A DNA stretch of 64,000 nt from an uncultured Bacteroidales bacterium (GTDB taxonomy: Bacteria; Bacteroidota; Bacteroidia; Bacteroidales; P3), in contig CAJOIV010000006.1 in NCBI GenBank assembly GCA_905234665.1, positions 62,001-126,000 on the forward strand, given 5' to 3'. This document shows positions 44,159 to 54,146 of the stretch, piece after piece (within the stretch, counting starts at the first letter, position 1; the number at the start of each line of letters is the position of its first letter). The position numbers were made by a program, and so were the translations under genes. A model generated the notes under the pieces. That model was not told where the DNA came from. It searched no databases and was given only the letters and a program-made list of their open reading frames with translations.

Positions 44159-45685
44159 ATGGACACAATCATCATCTTAGACTTTGGCTCTCAGTACACT
44201 CAGTTGATTGCGCGGAAAATCCGCGAACTGAATATTTACTGTGAAATACACCCGTTCAACAAGATTCCGGCCCTTACGCCCGACGTGAAGGGCGTGGTTT
44301 TCTCGGGCAGCCCCTACAGCTGCAACGCCCCCGACGCGCCGCAGCCCGACATGAAGGACATCAAGGGCAAGCTGCCGCTGCTGGCGGTGTGCTACGGGGC
44401 GCAGTACCTGGCCAAGTGGGGCGGCGGCAGCGTGCAGCAGTCGAACACCCGCGAGTATGGCCGCGCCAACCTCCAGATGGTGGACAACAGCAACCCCCTG
44501 ATGAAGGGCATCCCCGTGGGCAGCCAGGTGTGGATGAGCCACGGCGACACCATCGAGCGCCTGCCCGAAGGCTACCGCTGCATCTGCTCGACCGACAGCG
44601 TCCGCTATGCGGGTTATCAGATTGAGGGTGAACAGACCTACGCCATCCAGTTCCATCCCGAGGTGCACCATTCCGTCGACGGCTTGACGATACTGAAGAA
44701 CTTCGTGGTGGACATCTGCGGCTGCGACCAGTCGTGGACTCCCGAGTCGTTCATCGAGACCACCGTGGCCGAGATACGGCAGAAGGTGGGCAGCGACAAG
44801 GTGGTGCTGGGCCTGAGCGGCGGCGTCGACTCGACCGTGGCGGCCGTGCTGCTGCACCGCGCCATAGGCAACCAGCTGCACTGCATCTTTGTCGACAACG
44901 GCCTTCTGCGCAAGAACGAGTTCCGCGACGTGCTGGAGTCGTACCGCGACATGGGCCTCAACGTGAAGGGCGTGGACGCCAGCGCAAAGTTCTATAGCGT
45001 GCTGGCGGGTGTCACCGACCCCGAGAAGAAACGCAAGGGCATCGGCAAGACGTTCATCGATGTGTTCGACGCCGAGGCCAAACAGATAACCGACGCCAAG
45101 TGGCTGGGCCAAGGCACCATCTACCCCGACGTCATCGAGTCGAGCTCGGTCAAGGGACCCTCGCAGACCATCAAGAGCCACCACAATGTGGGCGGACTGC
45201 CCGACTACATGAAGCTGCAGCTCGTGGAGCCGCTGCGCAGCCTCTTCAAGGACGAGGTGCGCCGCGTGGGCCGCCAGCTGGGCATCAAGCCGGAACTCAT
45301 CGGCCGTCACCCCTTCCCGGGTCCCGGCCTGGCCATCCGCATCCTCAGCGACGTGACCCCCGAGAAGGTGCGCATCCTGCAGGAAGTGGACCACATCTTC
45401 ATCCAGGGCTTGCGTCAGAACGGCCTGTACGACAAGGTGTGGCAGGCGGGCTGCATGCTCCTGCCGGTGCAAAGCGTGGGCGTGATGGGCGACGAGAGGA
45501 CCTACGAGAGTGTCGTGGCCCTGCGCGCCGTCGAGAGTGTCGACGGCATGACGGCCGACTGGAGCCACCTGCCCTACGACTTCCTGGCCAAGGTGAGCAA
45601 CGACATCATCAACCAGGTGAAGGGCGTGAACCGCGTGGTGTACGACATCAGCTCGAAACCGCCAGCAACCATCGAATGGGAGTAG
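44159..45685 (+). CDS. guaA: GMP synthase (glutamine-hydrolysing)
   Basis: 508 residues. Converts XMP to GMP with glutamine. The N-terminal amidotransferase has [19 protein letters not shown], the catalytic Cys in [13 protein letters not shown] and His/Glu in [10 protein letters not shown]. The ATP-pyrophosphatase domain has the P-loop [14 protein letters not shown]. The C-terminal dimer domain is complete, ending [18 protein letters not shown]. Single gene with its own promoter. Confidence 0.98.
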   Translation: MDTIIILDFGSQYTQLIARKIRELNIYCEIHPFNKIPALTPDVKGVVFSGSPYSCNAPDAPQPDMKDIKGKLPLLAVCYGAQYLAKWGGGSVQQSNTREYGRANLQMVDNSNPLMKGIPVGSQVWMSHGDTIERLPEGYRCICSTDSVRYAGYQIEGEQTYAIQFHPEVHHSVDGLTILKNFVVDICGCDQSWTPESFIETTVAEIRQKVGSDKVVLGLSGGVDSTVAAVLLHRAIGNQLHCIFVDNGLLRKNEFRDVLESYRDMGLNVKGVDASAKFYSVLAGVTDPEKKRKGIGKTFIDVFDAEAKQITDAKWLGQGTIYPDVIESSSVKGPSQTIKSHHNVGGLPDYMKLQLVEPLRSLFKDEVRRVGRQLGIKPELIGRHPFPGPGLAIRILSDVTPEKVRILQEVDHIFIQGLRQNGLYDKVWQAGCMLLPVQSVGVMGDERTYESVVALRAVESVDGMTADWSHLPYDFLAKVSNDIINQVKGVNRVVYDISSKPPATIEWE

Positions 45686-45721
45686 GGAGAGTCAAAAATC
45701 AAGAACCAAGAAGTCAGAAGT

Positions 45722-47269
45722 ATGAAACATAAGGGATTTACACGGGCAATGGCCATCGCGGGGGTATTCCTCGCTCTTCTCCTTGCGCCTTCTGTCCAGG
45801 CCTGGGCACAGATGCCCGGCGGCAAGACGGTGCAGGTGTCGCACAAGACACAGATGCTCAACGGGAAGCGCTACTTTGTCCATATCGTCGACCAAGGGCA
45901 GACGGTCTATGCCATCGCCCGCGCCTACGGCCTGAAGGAGGTCGAGGCGGTCACCAAGAAGGACATCCATTTCCTCCATGTGGGCGACACGGTGTGGCTG
46001 CCCTGCAAGGGTCAGCGCCTCTCGGACGGCACCCTGGCCCCGGCGGCATCGACGCGTGCGGCCACCCCGGCCACCCCTGCCCCGAGCACTCCCGCCGAAA
46101 CGGCCACCACCCCTGCCCAGCCTGCCGCACAAAGCGTCGCAACGGCATCCATCCGGCCCCGTGTCAACAGCCAGAGCGTGGTGGTGTCGCTGATGATTCC
46201 GCTATACCTCAGCCAGATGGACAAGATATCGACCTCCAAGTTCGATGTCGAGCAGCGGGGCAAGATTACCTACAAGAGTTTCGAGTTCATCCAGTTCTAC
46301 GAAGGCCTCCAACTGGGCCTCGAGCAGCTGGAGAAGAAAGGATACAACGTGACCCTCAACGTCGTCGACGTGGAGGAAAGCACCCCCGAGGCTGTCGAGG
46401 CCGCCTTCCGCAGCCACAATGTGGCGCAGAGCGACTTGCTGATAGCCCTCCTCACCCGTCAGCCGTTTGAGAAGGCTGCCCAGCTGGCGCGCGACGCACA
46501 GCTGTTTATCGTCAACCCCGTGAGCGACCGCTCCGAGATTGTGCAGGGCAACCCCTACGTCTTCAAGTGCATGCCGTCGGCGCAGGCCTATGCCCACGCC
46601 ATCGTGCGCACCATACGCAACTCCATGACCAATTCGCCGGTCTATATCATCCATTCCGGCGCCAAGAGCGAGAGTGCCATGCAGCAGGCCCTTGTGGCCG
46701 AGCTGGAGAAGCAGCCGGCAGTGCCGTACACCCTCTTCAACTGGTCGTCGGCCGCCAAGCTCACCACCGCCCTCAAGGGCAGTCCCCATGCCGCCGTGGT
46801 GAGCATCTACCAGCAGGACCGCTCGAAGAACCGCATCTATGTCTCGCAGCTCCTCAACAAGCTCGCCTCGTTCAAGAGCAAGACCCCCACGCTCTTCTCG
46901 GTGGCCGACTGGTCGGTGGAGCAGCCGGATGTCGACTTCTCCCAGCTGCAGAACCTCAGCTACCACACCTTTTACAGCGACTGGGACCGTGCCGACGCCG
47001 CCCAGAAGGATTTTATCAAACGTTTCCAGGAACGCTACAAGACAGAGCCTGTGAACACCTACGCCTGCATGGCCAACGATATCATACTCTTTTTCGTCAC
47101 CGGCCTGCAGCAGAAGGGCACCGACTTCTTCCGCCAGCCCGTCCTGCCCAAACCGCAGGGCATGCTGGGCACCTTCCATTTCGCTCCTGCGGCTGAAGGC
47201 AGCGGCTTCGAGAACCAGGCTGCCACCCTCTACCGCATGACCGACTACCGCTTCAACCCCATTCCATGA
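45722..47269 (+). CDS. Exported LysM and periplasmic-binding-type protein
   Basis: 515 residues. Signal peptide to about 30 (AIAGVFLALLLAPSVQAWAQ). One LysM-like domain (about 50-97: YFVHIVDQGQTVYAIARAYG, HVGDTVWLPC), a Thr/Pro/Ala linker, then a type I periplasmic-binding fold (about 145-510: VSLMIPLYLSQ, FYEGLQLGLEQLEKKGYNVT, YIIHSGAKSESAMQQALVAE). LysM suggests peptidoglycan attachment. Its stop overlaps the lpxC start (ATGA), so it is coupled to lipid A synthesis. Confidence 0.8.
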   Translation: MKHKGFTRAMAIAGVFLALLLAPSVQAWAQMPGGKTVQVSHKTQMLNGKRYFVHIVDQGQTVYAIARAYGLKEVEAVTKKDIHFLHVGDTVWLPCKGQRLSDGTLAPAASTRAATPATPAPSTPAETATTPAQPAAQSVATASIRPRVNSQSVVVSLMIPLYLSQMDKISTSKFDVEQRGKITYKSFEFIQFYEGLQLGLEQLEKKGYNVTLNVVDVEESTPEAVEAAFRSHNVAQSDLLIALLTRQPFEKAAQLARDAQLFIVNPVSDRSEIVQGNPYVFKCMPSAQAYAHAIVRTIRNSMTNSPVYIIHSGAKSESAMQQALVAELEKQPAVPYTLFNWSSAAKLTTALKGSPHAAVVSIYQQDRSKNRIYVSQLLNKLASFKSKTPTLFSVADWSVEQPDVDFSQLQNLSYHTFYSDWDRADAAQKDFIKRFQERYKTEPVNTYACMANDIILFFVTGLQQKGTDFFRQPVLPKPQGMLGTFHFAPAAEGSGFENQAATLYRMTDYRFNPIP

Positions 47270-48198
47270 AACAGACAACCATAAAGAAGGAATTCCGCAT
47301 GACCGGCATGGGCCTCCACACGGGCCGCACAGTGACTGTCACCGTGCGCCCCGCGCCACCGGATTTCGGCATTGCCTTCCGCCGGACCGATAAGTTCAAT
47401 ATCCTCACGCAACAAGCCATCGCCACCAACGTCACCGAGACGGCCCGCGGCACCACCATAGGCACCGGGCGGCAGTCCATAGCCACCATCGAGCACCTCA
47501 TGTCGGCCCTCCACGGCTGCCAGATAGACAATGTGCTCATCGAGCTCGACGGCGGCGAGGTGCCCATCCTCGACGGGTCGGCACGCCCCTGGGTGATGCA
47601 GATAAACCGTGTGGGCATCCGCGAGCAGGAGATGGAACGGCGTTACTTCTCGGTCGAAAAACCGTTGCACTATGAATACAAGCCCACGGGGTCTGTGTTC
47701 GATGTCGAACCCGCCGACGACTTCTCTGTGGTATGCACCATAGACTTCGCCGACAGCGTCATCGGCCGCCAGACGGCACATCTTGCCAACCTCGCCGACT
47801 ATCCCACCGAGATTGCGCCCTGCCGCACCTTTGTCTTCCTCCACGAGATTCTCCCCCTTCTCCACCTCAATCTCATCAAGGGCGGGAGTCTCGACAACGC
47901 CCTCGTCTTTGTCAACAAGGAACTGGGCAAACGCCAGCTGCACCGCCTGGAGCGCACCTTCCACAAGGATGTCTCGCAGTTCCGCGTGCACGACGGCGTC
48001 CTCAACACCACCGACCCCTACTACTCGAACGAGCCGGCACGCCACAAGCTGCTGGATTTCGTGGGCGATGTGCGCCTTGTGGGTATGCCCCTCAAGGGCC
48101 GCTTCACCATCTACAAGCCCGGACACAAGGCCAACACATCCTTCGCACGCTACTGCATAGAACAGGCCGGTGCTGCATTCCCCAACAAGTCCGTATAA
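47266..48198 (+). CDS. lpxC: UDP-3-O-acyl-GlcNAc deacetylase LpxC
   Basis: 310 residues. Zinc deacetylase, first committed step of lipid A. Zinc ligand H77 is in SIATIEHLMSALHG, with further ligands in RHKLLDFVGDVRLVG and the catalytic His region PGHKANTSFAR. In many Bacteroidetes LpxC is fused to a C-terminal FabZ dehydratase of about 150 residues; here the protein ends after the LpxC part and lpxA follows 27 bp later. Confidence 0.96.
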   Translation: MKQTTIKKEFRMTGMGLHTGRTVTVTVRPAPPDFGIAFRRTDKFNILTQQAIATNVTETARGTTIGTGRQSIATIEHLMSALHGCQIDNVLIELDGGEVPILDGSARPWVMQINRVGIREQEMERRYFSVEKPLHYEYKPTGSVFDVEPADDFSVVCTIDFADSVIGRQTAHLANLADYPTEIAPCRTFVFLHEILPLLHLNLIKGGSLDNALVFVNKELGKRQLHRLERTFHKDVSQFRVHDGVLNTTDPYYSNEPARHKLLDFVGDVRLVGMPLKGRFTIYKPGHKANTSFARYCIEQAGAAFPNKSV

Positions 48199-48225
48199 CT
48201 CTAAAACAATAACTCCCCACAGATA

Positions 48226-49011
48226 ATGAAACTCTACGACATCCATCCCAATGCCAAGATAGGCGAGAATGTGCAGGTGGGCAATTTCACCACCATCTGC
48301 GACGATGTTGTCATCGGCGACGGCACGGTTATCGAACCCAACGTCACCATCTATCCCGGTGCGCGCATAGGCAAAGGCTGCCATATTTTCCCAGGCTCGG
48401 TCATCGCGGCAGTGCCGCAGGACCTGAAATTCGCAGGCGAGTACACCACTTGCGAGATTGGCGACAACAATGTCATCCGCGAGTGCTGCACCATCAACCG
48501 CGGCACTTCGGCCTCGGGCCGCACCGTGGTGGGCAGCAACAACCTCATCATGGCCTACGTCCATGTGGCGCACGACTGCGTGGTGGGCGACAACTGCGTC
48601 TTCGCCAATAACGCCACCCTCGCCGGCCATATCATCGTGGGCGACTACGTCATCCTCGGCGGCAAGACGGCCTGCATCCAGTTCATCCATATCGGGTCGC
48701 ATGTCATCACCCAGGGCGGGTCGCTCGTCGACAAGGATATCCCGCCGTTCGTCAAGGCCGCCCGCTACCCCATCCAGTACGCCGGCGTCAACTCCCTCGG
48801 CCTCCAGCGCAGGGGTTTCTCGCGCGAGACCATCAACAACATCACCGACATCTACCGCTACCTCTTCCAGAGAGACCTCAATGTCAGCCAGGCTGTCGAG
48901 GAAATCAAGGAACGCTACGGCAGCACCGACGAAGGCAAGCAGGTGCTCAGTTTCATCGGCAATGCCAACACGGGCCTGATGCGCGGCTACACCACCACGA
49001 AGAGACAATGA
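48226..49011 (+). CDS. lpxA: UDP-GlcNAc acyltransferase LpxA
   Basis: 261 residues. Left-handed beta helix of hexapeptide repeats (IGENVQVGN, IGDGTVIEPNVTIYPGARIG). The catalytic His is in MAYVHVAHDCVVGDN. Also typical are the helical C-terminal domain (GLQRRGFSRETINNITDIYR) and the RGYTTTKRQ end. Adds the first acyl chain to UDP-GlcNAc in lipid A synthesis. Cotranscribed with lpxC. Confidence 0.98.
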   Translation: MKLYDIHPNAKIGENVQVGNFTTICDDVVIGDGTVIEPNVTIYPGARIGKGCHIFPGSVIAAVPQDLKFAGEYTTCEIGDNNVIRECCTINRGTSASGRTVVGSNNLIMAYVHVAHDCVVGDNCVFANNATLAGHIIVGDYVILGGKTACIQFIHIGSHVITQGGSLVDKDIPPFVKAARYPIQYAGVNSLGLQRRGFSRETINNITDIYRYLFQRDLNVSQAVEEIKERYGSTDEGKQVLSFIGNANTGLMRGYTTTKRQ

Positions 49012-49027
49012 AAAAACACATAGCATT

Positions 49028-49279
49028 ATGAATAAGAATAGAAACCGGACTTTTTTCGCGCTGGCCGCCCTCTGCTGCCTGTTGACCGTGGCCTGCCTGA
49101 CGGGCTGCACCAAGAAACGCTGCCTCTGCATCACCGAGCGTCACGGCTATCAGAACGCCCGCGGCCTCGAGGAACTCGGCAGTCACAAGAACTGCAGCGA
49201 GCTCGACGCAGAATGGGACGCCCACGACTCCACGGCCCAGATTATCACCAAGACGTGTGTCCCCGAGCCTGAGAACTAA
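49028..49279 (+). CDS. Small Cys-rich lipoprotein
   Basis: 83 residues. Signal with AALCCLLTVACLTGC, mature start CTKKRCLCITERHGY. The mature part is short with extra Cys residues (CLC, NCSEL, TCVPE) that may form disulfides. No known family. It follows lpxA by 16 bp and ends 3 bp before the convergent epimerase gene. Confidence 0.6.
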   Translation: MNKNRNRTFFALAALCCLLTVACLTGCTKKRCLCITERHGYQNARGLEELGSHKNCSELDAEWDAHDSTAQIITKTCVPEPEN

Positions 49280-49282
49280 GGA

Positions 49283-50392
49283 TTAGAGCAGGGCTTCGAG
49301 GATGCGTTCGGCGGCACGGCCGTCGCCGAAGAGTGGGGGATAGTTGTCGGGAGGATTGGCAATCAACGCCTGACAGGCCTCGACAATGCGGCCTGTGTCG
49401 GCATCGGAGATGATGCCGGTGTGATGCTCAGTCAGTTCCACCCATTCCGTTTCGGGCCGCAAGATGACACAAGGCCGCTGGAAGAAGTAGGCCTCTTTCT
49501 GTACCCCGCCGCTGTCGGTCATGACAAGGCGGGCGTTCTGTTCCAATAGGGTCATCTCAAGAAATGAGAGAGGCTCGGTGACGAGCATGCGGGACTCCTC
49601 CAGCAGGGTGGACAGGGCCGGAGTGGCGGCAATACGGGCCCGGGTGCGGGGATGCAGGGGCAGGACCACGGGCAGGCCCGTGGCGCGGATGGACTGCACA
49701 AGTCCGTCGAGAATGCCTGCAAGCCTCTCGGGCCTGTCGGTGTTATTGTCGCGGTGGACGGTGGCAAGAATGTATCCCTCGCGGGTCAGCTCCAGTCGCT
49801 GCATGATGTCGCAGCGCCCGGCCGCCACGGCGGCGAAATGGAGGCTGTTGTCGTACATGATGTCGCCGCTGAGGATGACGCGCCCGGGACAATGGGAGGT
49901 GCCGAAACCCTCGGCGCGGAGGTTGTCGACGGCGGTCTGTGTGGGGGCGAAAAGGATGGAGGAGAGACGGTCGCAGACAATGCGGTTGACCTCCTCGGGC
50001 ATCGTCATGTTGAACGACCGGAGTCCAGCCTCGATATGGAAAATGGGGATGTGCAGCTTGGAGGCGGCGATGGCGCCGGCGAGGGTGCTGTTGGTGTCGC
50101 CATAGAGGACGAGGCCGTCGAAAGGACGGGAGAGGAGTACCTCCTCGATGCCCGCTATCATCCTGGCGGTCTGCGCCCCGTGGTTGCCGGAACCCACGCC
50201 GAGGTTGTATTCGGGCCGCGGGATGTCGAGTTCGTCGAAGAACACCTGCGACATGTTGGCGTCATAGTGCTGGCCGGTGTGGAGGATATGCTCGGTGATG
50301 CGGTCGGCATAATGCGCCGCGACGGCACGGCTGAGAGCCGCGGCTTTGATAATCTGGGGACGAGCGCCGATGACGGTGAGGAGATGCATCAT
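49283..50392 (-). CDS. UDP-GlcNAc 2-epimerase (non-hydrolysing, WecB/WbpI-like)
   Basis: 369 residues from ATG 50392, overlapping the aminotransferase stop; the upstream in-frame stretch is an antisense artefact. Landmarks: LLTVIGARPQIIKAAAL, TGQHYDANMSQVF, GDTNSTLAGA, HIEAGLRSFNMTMPEEVNR, TVHRDNNTDRPERL and DSGGVQKEAYFFQRPCV. Next to a DegT aminotransferase the substrate may be a modified (2,3-diamino or uronate) sugar, as for WbpI. Confidence 0.92.
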   Translation of the reverse strand: MMHLLTVIGARPQIIKAAALSRAVAAHYADRITEHILHTGQHYDANMSQVFFDELDIPRPEYNLGVGSGNHGAQTARMIAGIEEVLLSRPFDGLVLYGDTNSTLAGAIAASKLHIPIFHIEAGLRSFNMTMPEEVNRIVCDRLSSILFAPTQTAVDNLRAEGFGTSHCPGRVILSGDIMYDNSLHFAAVAAGRCDIMQRLELTREGYILATVHRDNNTDRPERLAGILDGLVQSIRATGLPVVLPLHPRTRARIAATPALSTLLEESRMLVTEPLSFLEMTLLEQNARLVMTDSGGVQKEAYFFQRPCVILRPETEWVELTEHHTGIISDADTGRIVEACQALIANPPDNYPPLFGDGRAAERILEALL

Positions 50393-51558
50393 AGGCTGGA
50401 GACGAGGGCCTCGACGATGGTGCGGGCCTCCTCGCGGGTGAGGTAGGGATGCATGGGGAGGGAGAGGACGCTGCCTGCGAGCATTTCGGCGTTGGGGGTG
50501 TGGAGGTATTTGTGGATGTTGCGGAACGCCGTCTGGTGGCTCATGGGGATGGGGTAGTAGACCATGGTGGGGATGCCTTTGGCCTTGAGTTTGGCCTGGA
50601 GGGCGTCGCGGTTGATGGTGCCGTTGCCGGAGGGGACGGTCAGCCGCACGGTGTATTGCGCCCAGCTGCTGGTGTACCCTTTGGGGATAAAGGGAGGAAT
50701 GACCTGCACCTCCTTCCTGCTGAAGCGGGTGGTGCCCTCGATGAGTTGGGTGTAGTATTCCGCTATGCGGTTCACGTCGGCCAGCTCGTGGTCGGCGAAG
50801 GCCTTGAGTTTGACACGCAGGATGGCGGCTTGGAGCGTGTCGAGGCGCGAGTTCATGCCGATGCGGACATTGTCGTACTTGTTGCTGCCCTTGCCGTGGA
50901 GTCGCAGCGAGCGGAGCGTCGCGGCCCACTCGTCGTTGTCGGTGAAGAGTGCCCCGCCGTCGCCATAGCACCCGAGGGGTTTGGCGGGGAAGAATGAGGT
51001 GGTGCCGATGTCGCCGTAGCCACAGGCGCGCCTTTTCTCGCCAGGAATCAACCCGCCGAAGCCTTGGGCGCCGTCCTCGATGATGGTAAGGTTGTATGTC
51101 TTGGCAATGGTCCGCAGGGCCTTGAAGTCGGCGGGAAGCCCGAAGAGGTCGACGGCGATGATGGCACGGGGACGCAGGGCGAGGTCTTCACGCACACGTT
51201 CGATAGCGGCCTCCAGGCTGCAGGGCGAGATGTTGAATGTCTTGGGGTCAACGTCGACGAAGATGGGCGTGGCGCCCTCTTCGGCCACCACTTCGGCAGA
51301 GGCGAAGAAGGTGAAGTCGGGCACGAAGACCACGTCACCCTTGCCGATACCGAGGACTTTGAGGGCGAGGGTGAGGGCGTCGGTGCCGTTGGCGCAGGTG
51401 ACGCAGTGCTTGACACCCACGTAGCGGGCCAACTCCTCTTCGAGGGTCGTGACGGGCTCGCCCATGATGAAGGCTCCCGAGGCCATAACCTCGGAGACGG
51501 CGCGGTCGATGTCGGCTTTGAGATGCCGGTACTGTTGTTGGAGGTCGCGGAATTGCAT
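50389..51558 (-). CDS. DegT/DnrJ/EryC1 aminotransferase (WbpE/PorR-like)
   Basis: 389 residues. PLP-dependent sugar aminotransferase. PLP lysine is in TTSFFPAKPLGCYGDGGALF; also NGTDALTLALKVLGIG, IIEDGAQGFGG and the C-terminal YPIPMSHQTAFR. Closest in type to WbpE, which aminates a 3-keto-uronate sugar, and to PorR of Porphyromonas, needed for anionic LPS. It overlaps the epimerase by 4 bp. Confidence 0.9.
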   Translation of the reverse strand: MQFRDLQQQYRHLKADIDRAVSEVMASGAFIMGEPVTTLEEELARYVGVKHCVTCANGTDALTLALKVLGIGKGDVVFVPDFTFFASAEVVAEEGATPIFVDVDPKTFNISPCSLEAAIERVREDLALRPRAIIAVDLFGLPADFKALRTIAKTYNLTIIEDGAQGFGGLIPGEKRRACGYGDIGTTSFFPAKPLGCYGDGGALFTDNDEWAATLRSLRLHGKGSNKYDNVRIGMNSRLDTLQAAILRVKLKAFADHELADVNRIAEYYTQLIEGTTRFSRKEVQVIPPFIPKGYTSSWAQYTVRLTVPSGNGTINRDALQAKLKAKGIPTMVYYPIPMSHQTAFRNIHKYLHTPNAEMLAGSVLSLPMHPYLTREEARTIVEALVSSL

Positions 51559-51587
51559 ACGGTAAGGGTTGTTTTTATGGTGGAACG

Positions 51588-53540
51588 CTATGCCTTCTGC
51601 TCGTCGGGATTCTTTTTGTCAAGGGTGCAGAAGACGCTGTTGTTGCTGATGAACTCGGGGACGATGGATTTCATCTTGCCCACAAGGCGGATGCTGTCGA
51701 GGGTGGGCATGAGGTCCCAAAGCTCGGCGTAGGCGCGGTCGATGTCCTCGACGGGGTAGCGGCGCACCTCGGCACGCATGATTTTGGGATGGTGCGTGGG
51801 GATGTTGTTCTCCTTGTTGGCCAGAAGCTCCTCGTAGAGTTTCTCGCCCGGGCGGAGGCCGATTTCCTTGATTTCGATGTTCTGGAGGCCCGAGAGCTGT
51901 ATCATCTTCTGGGCGAGGTCGTAGATCTTGACGGGCTTGCCCATGTCGAAGACGAAGATGTCGCCCCCGACACCCATGGCGCCGGCTTCAAGGACAAGGT
52001 TGCAGGCCTCGGGAATGGTCATGAAGTAGCGGATGATGTCCTTGTGCGTCACCGTCAGGGGGCCGCCGGCTGCCAGCTGCTTCTTGAAGAGCGGGATGAC
52101 CGAGCCGTTGGAGCCGAGGACGTTGCCGAAACGGGTGGTGACGAAGTGGGTGCGTTCGGTCGAACGGCTCTGGATGTAGATCTCTGCCATGCGCTTGGTG
52201 GCTCCCATGACGTTGGTGGGGTTCACGGCCTTGTCGGTGGAAATCATGACGAACTTGTCGGCCCCGTACTCGATGGCAAGGTCGGCAAGGTTCTTGGTGC
52301 CGAAGACGTTGACGAGGATGGCCTCGTAGGGGTTCTCCTCCATGAAGGGCACGTGCTTGTAGGCTGCGGCGTGGTAGACAATCTGCGGCTTGTATGTGCG
52401 GAACACCTCCTCCATGCGGAGACGGTCCTTGACATTGGAGATGACAAACACCATGCGGTCGACCATGTCTTTGAACTTCTCGTCGTTGCGGAACTCGAAC
52501 TGGAGGTCGTACATGGGCGATTCGGCCTGGTCGAGCATGACAATGCGGGCGGGCTTGTATTGTATCAGCTGGCGGCATATCTCGCTGCCGATGGAGCCTG
52601 CTGCACCGGTGACGAGGACGGTCTTGTCCACCACCTCGCGCACGATGTTGACGTTGTCGAGCTTGATGCTCTCGCGTCCGAGGAGATCCTCAATCTGGAT
52701 GTCGCGGATCTGGCCGGCGGAGAAGGAGTCGTTGATCCACTGGTCGATGTGGGGGACGGCCTTGATGGTCAGGTGCAGGTCGAGACCGCGGTTGATGATG
52801 GCCTGCTTGTGTATTTGCCGGATGGTGGGCATGGCGATGAGGAGGATGGAGACCTTCTTCTGACGGATGAATGTCTCGTTGAGGACATCGTTGGCTTTCC
52901 ACACGCGGATGCCGTTGAGGGCGGTGTCGATCTTGCTCTTGTCGTCGTCGATGTAGCCCACGACCTTGTAGTTGTACGACTGGTCCTGCGAGAGGGCGTT
53001 GTAGGCGATGTTTCCTGCCGATCCGGCACCATAGATGAGCACGTTGCGCACGGGACGCTGGCGACGCACATAGTCGTTGTAGAGACGCTGCAGGATGAGG
53101 CGCATGGCCAGCATGAAGGTTATCTGCAGGGCGAAGGTCATCAGGATGACACTATAGGATGCAGTATAGCGGTCGGAGATGATGGGGTGGTTGTTGTTGA
53201 CAAGGTTGAGCACCACAAAGAACAAACCAGCGAGGACGTTGGAGATGAGAACCTTGTAGATGTCGAACATTCCCGCATGACGGATGATGCTGCGGTGGGT
53301 GCCGATGTTTGTGTAACAGATGCCGGCGATGACGACAAAACACAAGAACTCGATGGTAAGGGCGGGCCAGTCAAGAAAAGCCGCAGTGCGCAGACGGATG
53401 ACGTTGGCGACCACAAAAGCGACGAGTAGGGTGAAGATGTCGATGAAGAACACAGCCCACCGCGACGCCGTGGTATGGCGGTAGCGGTAGAGAAGGCTTC
53501 GGAGGGTGTTCTTGGCAAAGGTGGATAAGGTTCTTTTCAT
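51588..53540 (-). CDS. Membrane-bound nucleoside-diphosphate-sugar dehydratase/epimerase (WbpM/CapD family)
   Basis: 650 residues from ATG 53540, which overlaps the HAD gene stop. Four N-terminal membrane helices (to about 130), a nucleotide-binding CoA-like domain (LIYGAGSAGNIAYNAL), then the SDR domain: VTGAAGSIGSEICRQL, YHAAAYKHVPFMEENPYEA, the long-form active site MISTDKAVNPTNVMGATKR, and PEACNLVLEAGAMG. WbpM-type enzymes make the 4-keto-6-deoxy sugar that starts many O-units and capsules. Confidence 0.93.
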   Translation of the reverse strand: MKRTLSTFAKNTLRSLLYRYRHTTASRWAVFFIDIFTLLVAFVVANVIRLRTAAFLDWPALTIEFLCFVVIAGICYTNIGTHRSIIRHAGMFDIYKVLISNVLAGLFFVVLNLVNNNHPIISDRYTASYSVILMTFALQITFMLAMRLILQRLYNDYVRRQRPVRNVLIYGAGSAGNIAYNALSQDQSYNYKVVGYIDDDKSKIDTALNGIRVWKANDVLNETFIRQKKVSILLIAMPTIRQIHKQAIINRGLDLHLTIKAVPHIDQWINDSFSAGQIRDIQIEDLLGRESIKLDNVNIVREVVDKTVLVTGAAGSIGSEICRQLIQYKPARIVMLDQAESPMYDLQFEFRNDEKFKDMVDRMVFVISNVKDRLRMEEVFRTYKPQIVYHAAAYKHVPFMEENPYEAILVNVFGTKNLADLAIEYGADKFVMISTDKAVNPTNVMGATKRMAEIYIQSRSTERTHFVTTRFGNVLGSNGSVIPLFKKQLAAGGPLTVTHKDIIRYFMTIPEACNLVLEAGAMGVGGDIFVFDMGKPVKIYDLAQKMIQLSGLQNIEIKEIGLRPGEKLYEELLANKENNIPTHHPKIMRAEVRRYPVEDIDRAYAELWDLMPTLDSIRLVGKMKSIVPEFISNNSVFCTLDKKNPDEQKA

Positions 53541-54142
53541 AAGATGGAGTATTTCGTCTGTAATACTTGTTTCAGGTTGTCGGCAGTGGTGAAGTGGATG
53601 CCGTGCATGCCGAGCTGGCATGCGGCGGCGACGTTGTCGGGATTGTCGTCGATGAAGATGGTCTCGTCGGGACGGAGGTCAAAGCGATTGAGGAGGAGCT
53701 GGAAGATGCGCGGGTCGGGCTTGACCAGATGGACGGCTCCCGAGACAACATAATTGTCGATGAGTTGCAGGATGGGGAACATCTTGCGGGCTTGAGGGAA
53801 GGTCTCCATGCTCCAGTTGGTGAGGCCGTAGACGGGGTGCACGTTGAGGTCGATGAGGGTCTGCACAATGTCCCGCATCCCCGGCATCTCGCCCGTCAGC
53901 GAGTCTCTCCATCGTGTGTCGTACCGGGCGAGGGCCTCGGCATATTCCGGGAATTGCCGCTGCTGTAAGGCTATACAGGAGGATATCTCTTCTCCGGCAT
54001 CGATGCGGTTGCGCCACTCCGGGCTGCAGACATGCCGCCAGAAGTACCAATAGCGCGCTTCGTCGCCCTCAAAGAGGCCGGCGAACATGCGCTCAGGCTC
54101 CCAGCGCACCAGTACATTGCCGAAGTCGAAGACTATATTCAT
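53537..54142 (-). CDS. HAD-family phosphatase (YihX-like)
   Basis: 201 residues. HAD motif I DFGNVLVRWEPERMF, motif II GLTNWS, motif III K in VHLVKPDPRIFQLLL, motif IV FIDDNPDNVAAA. YihX acts on alpha-glucose-1-phosphate. Its place in a sugar-nucleotide cluster, overlapping the WbpM-like gene, suggests a sugar phosphate as substrate. Confidence 0.85.
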   Translation of the reverse strand: MNIVFDFGNVLVRWEPERMFAGLFEGDEARYWYFWRHVCSPEWRNRIDAGEEISSCIALQQRQFPEYAEALARYDTRWRDSLTGEMPGMRDIVQTLIDLNVHPVYGLTNWSMETFPQARKMFPILQLIDNYVVSGAVHLVKPDPRIFQLLLNRFDLRPDETIFIDDNPDNVAAACQLGMHGIHFTTADNLKQVLQTKYSIL

Positions 54143-54146
54143 GGGT

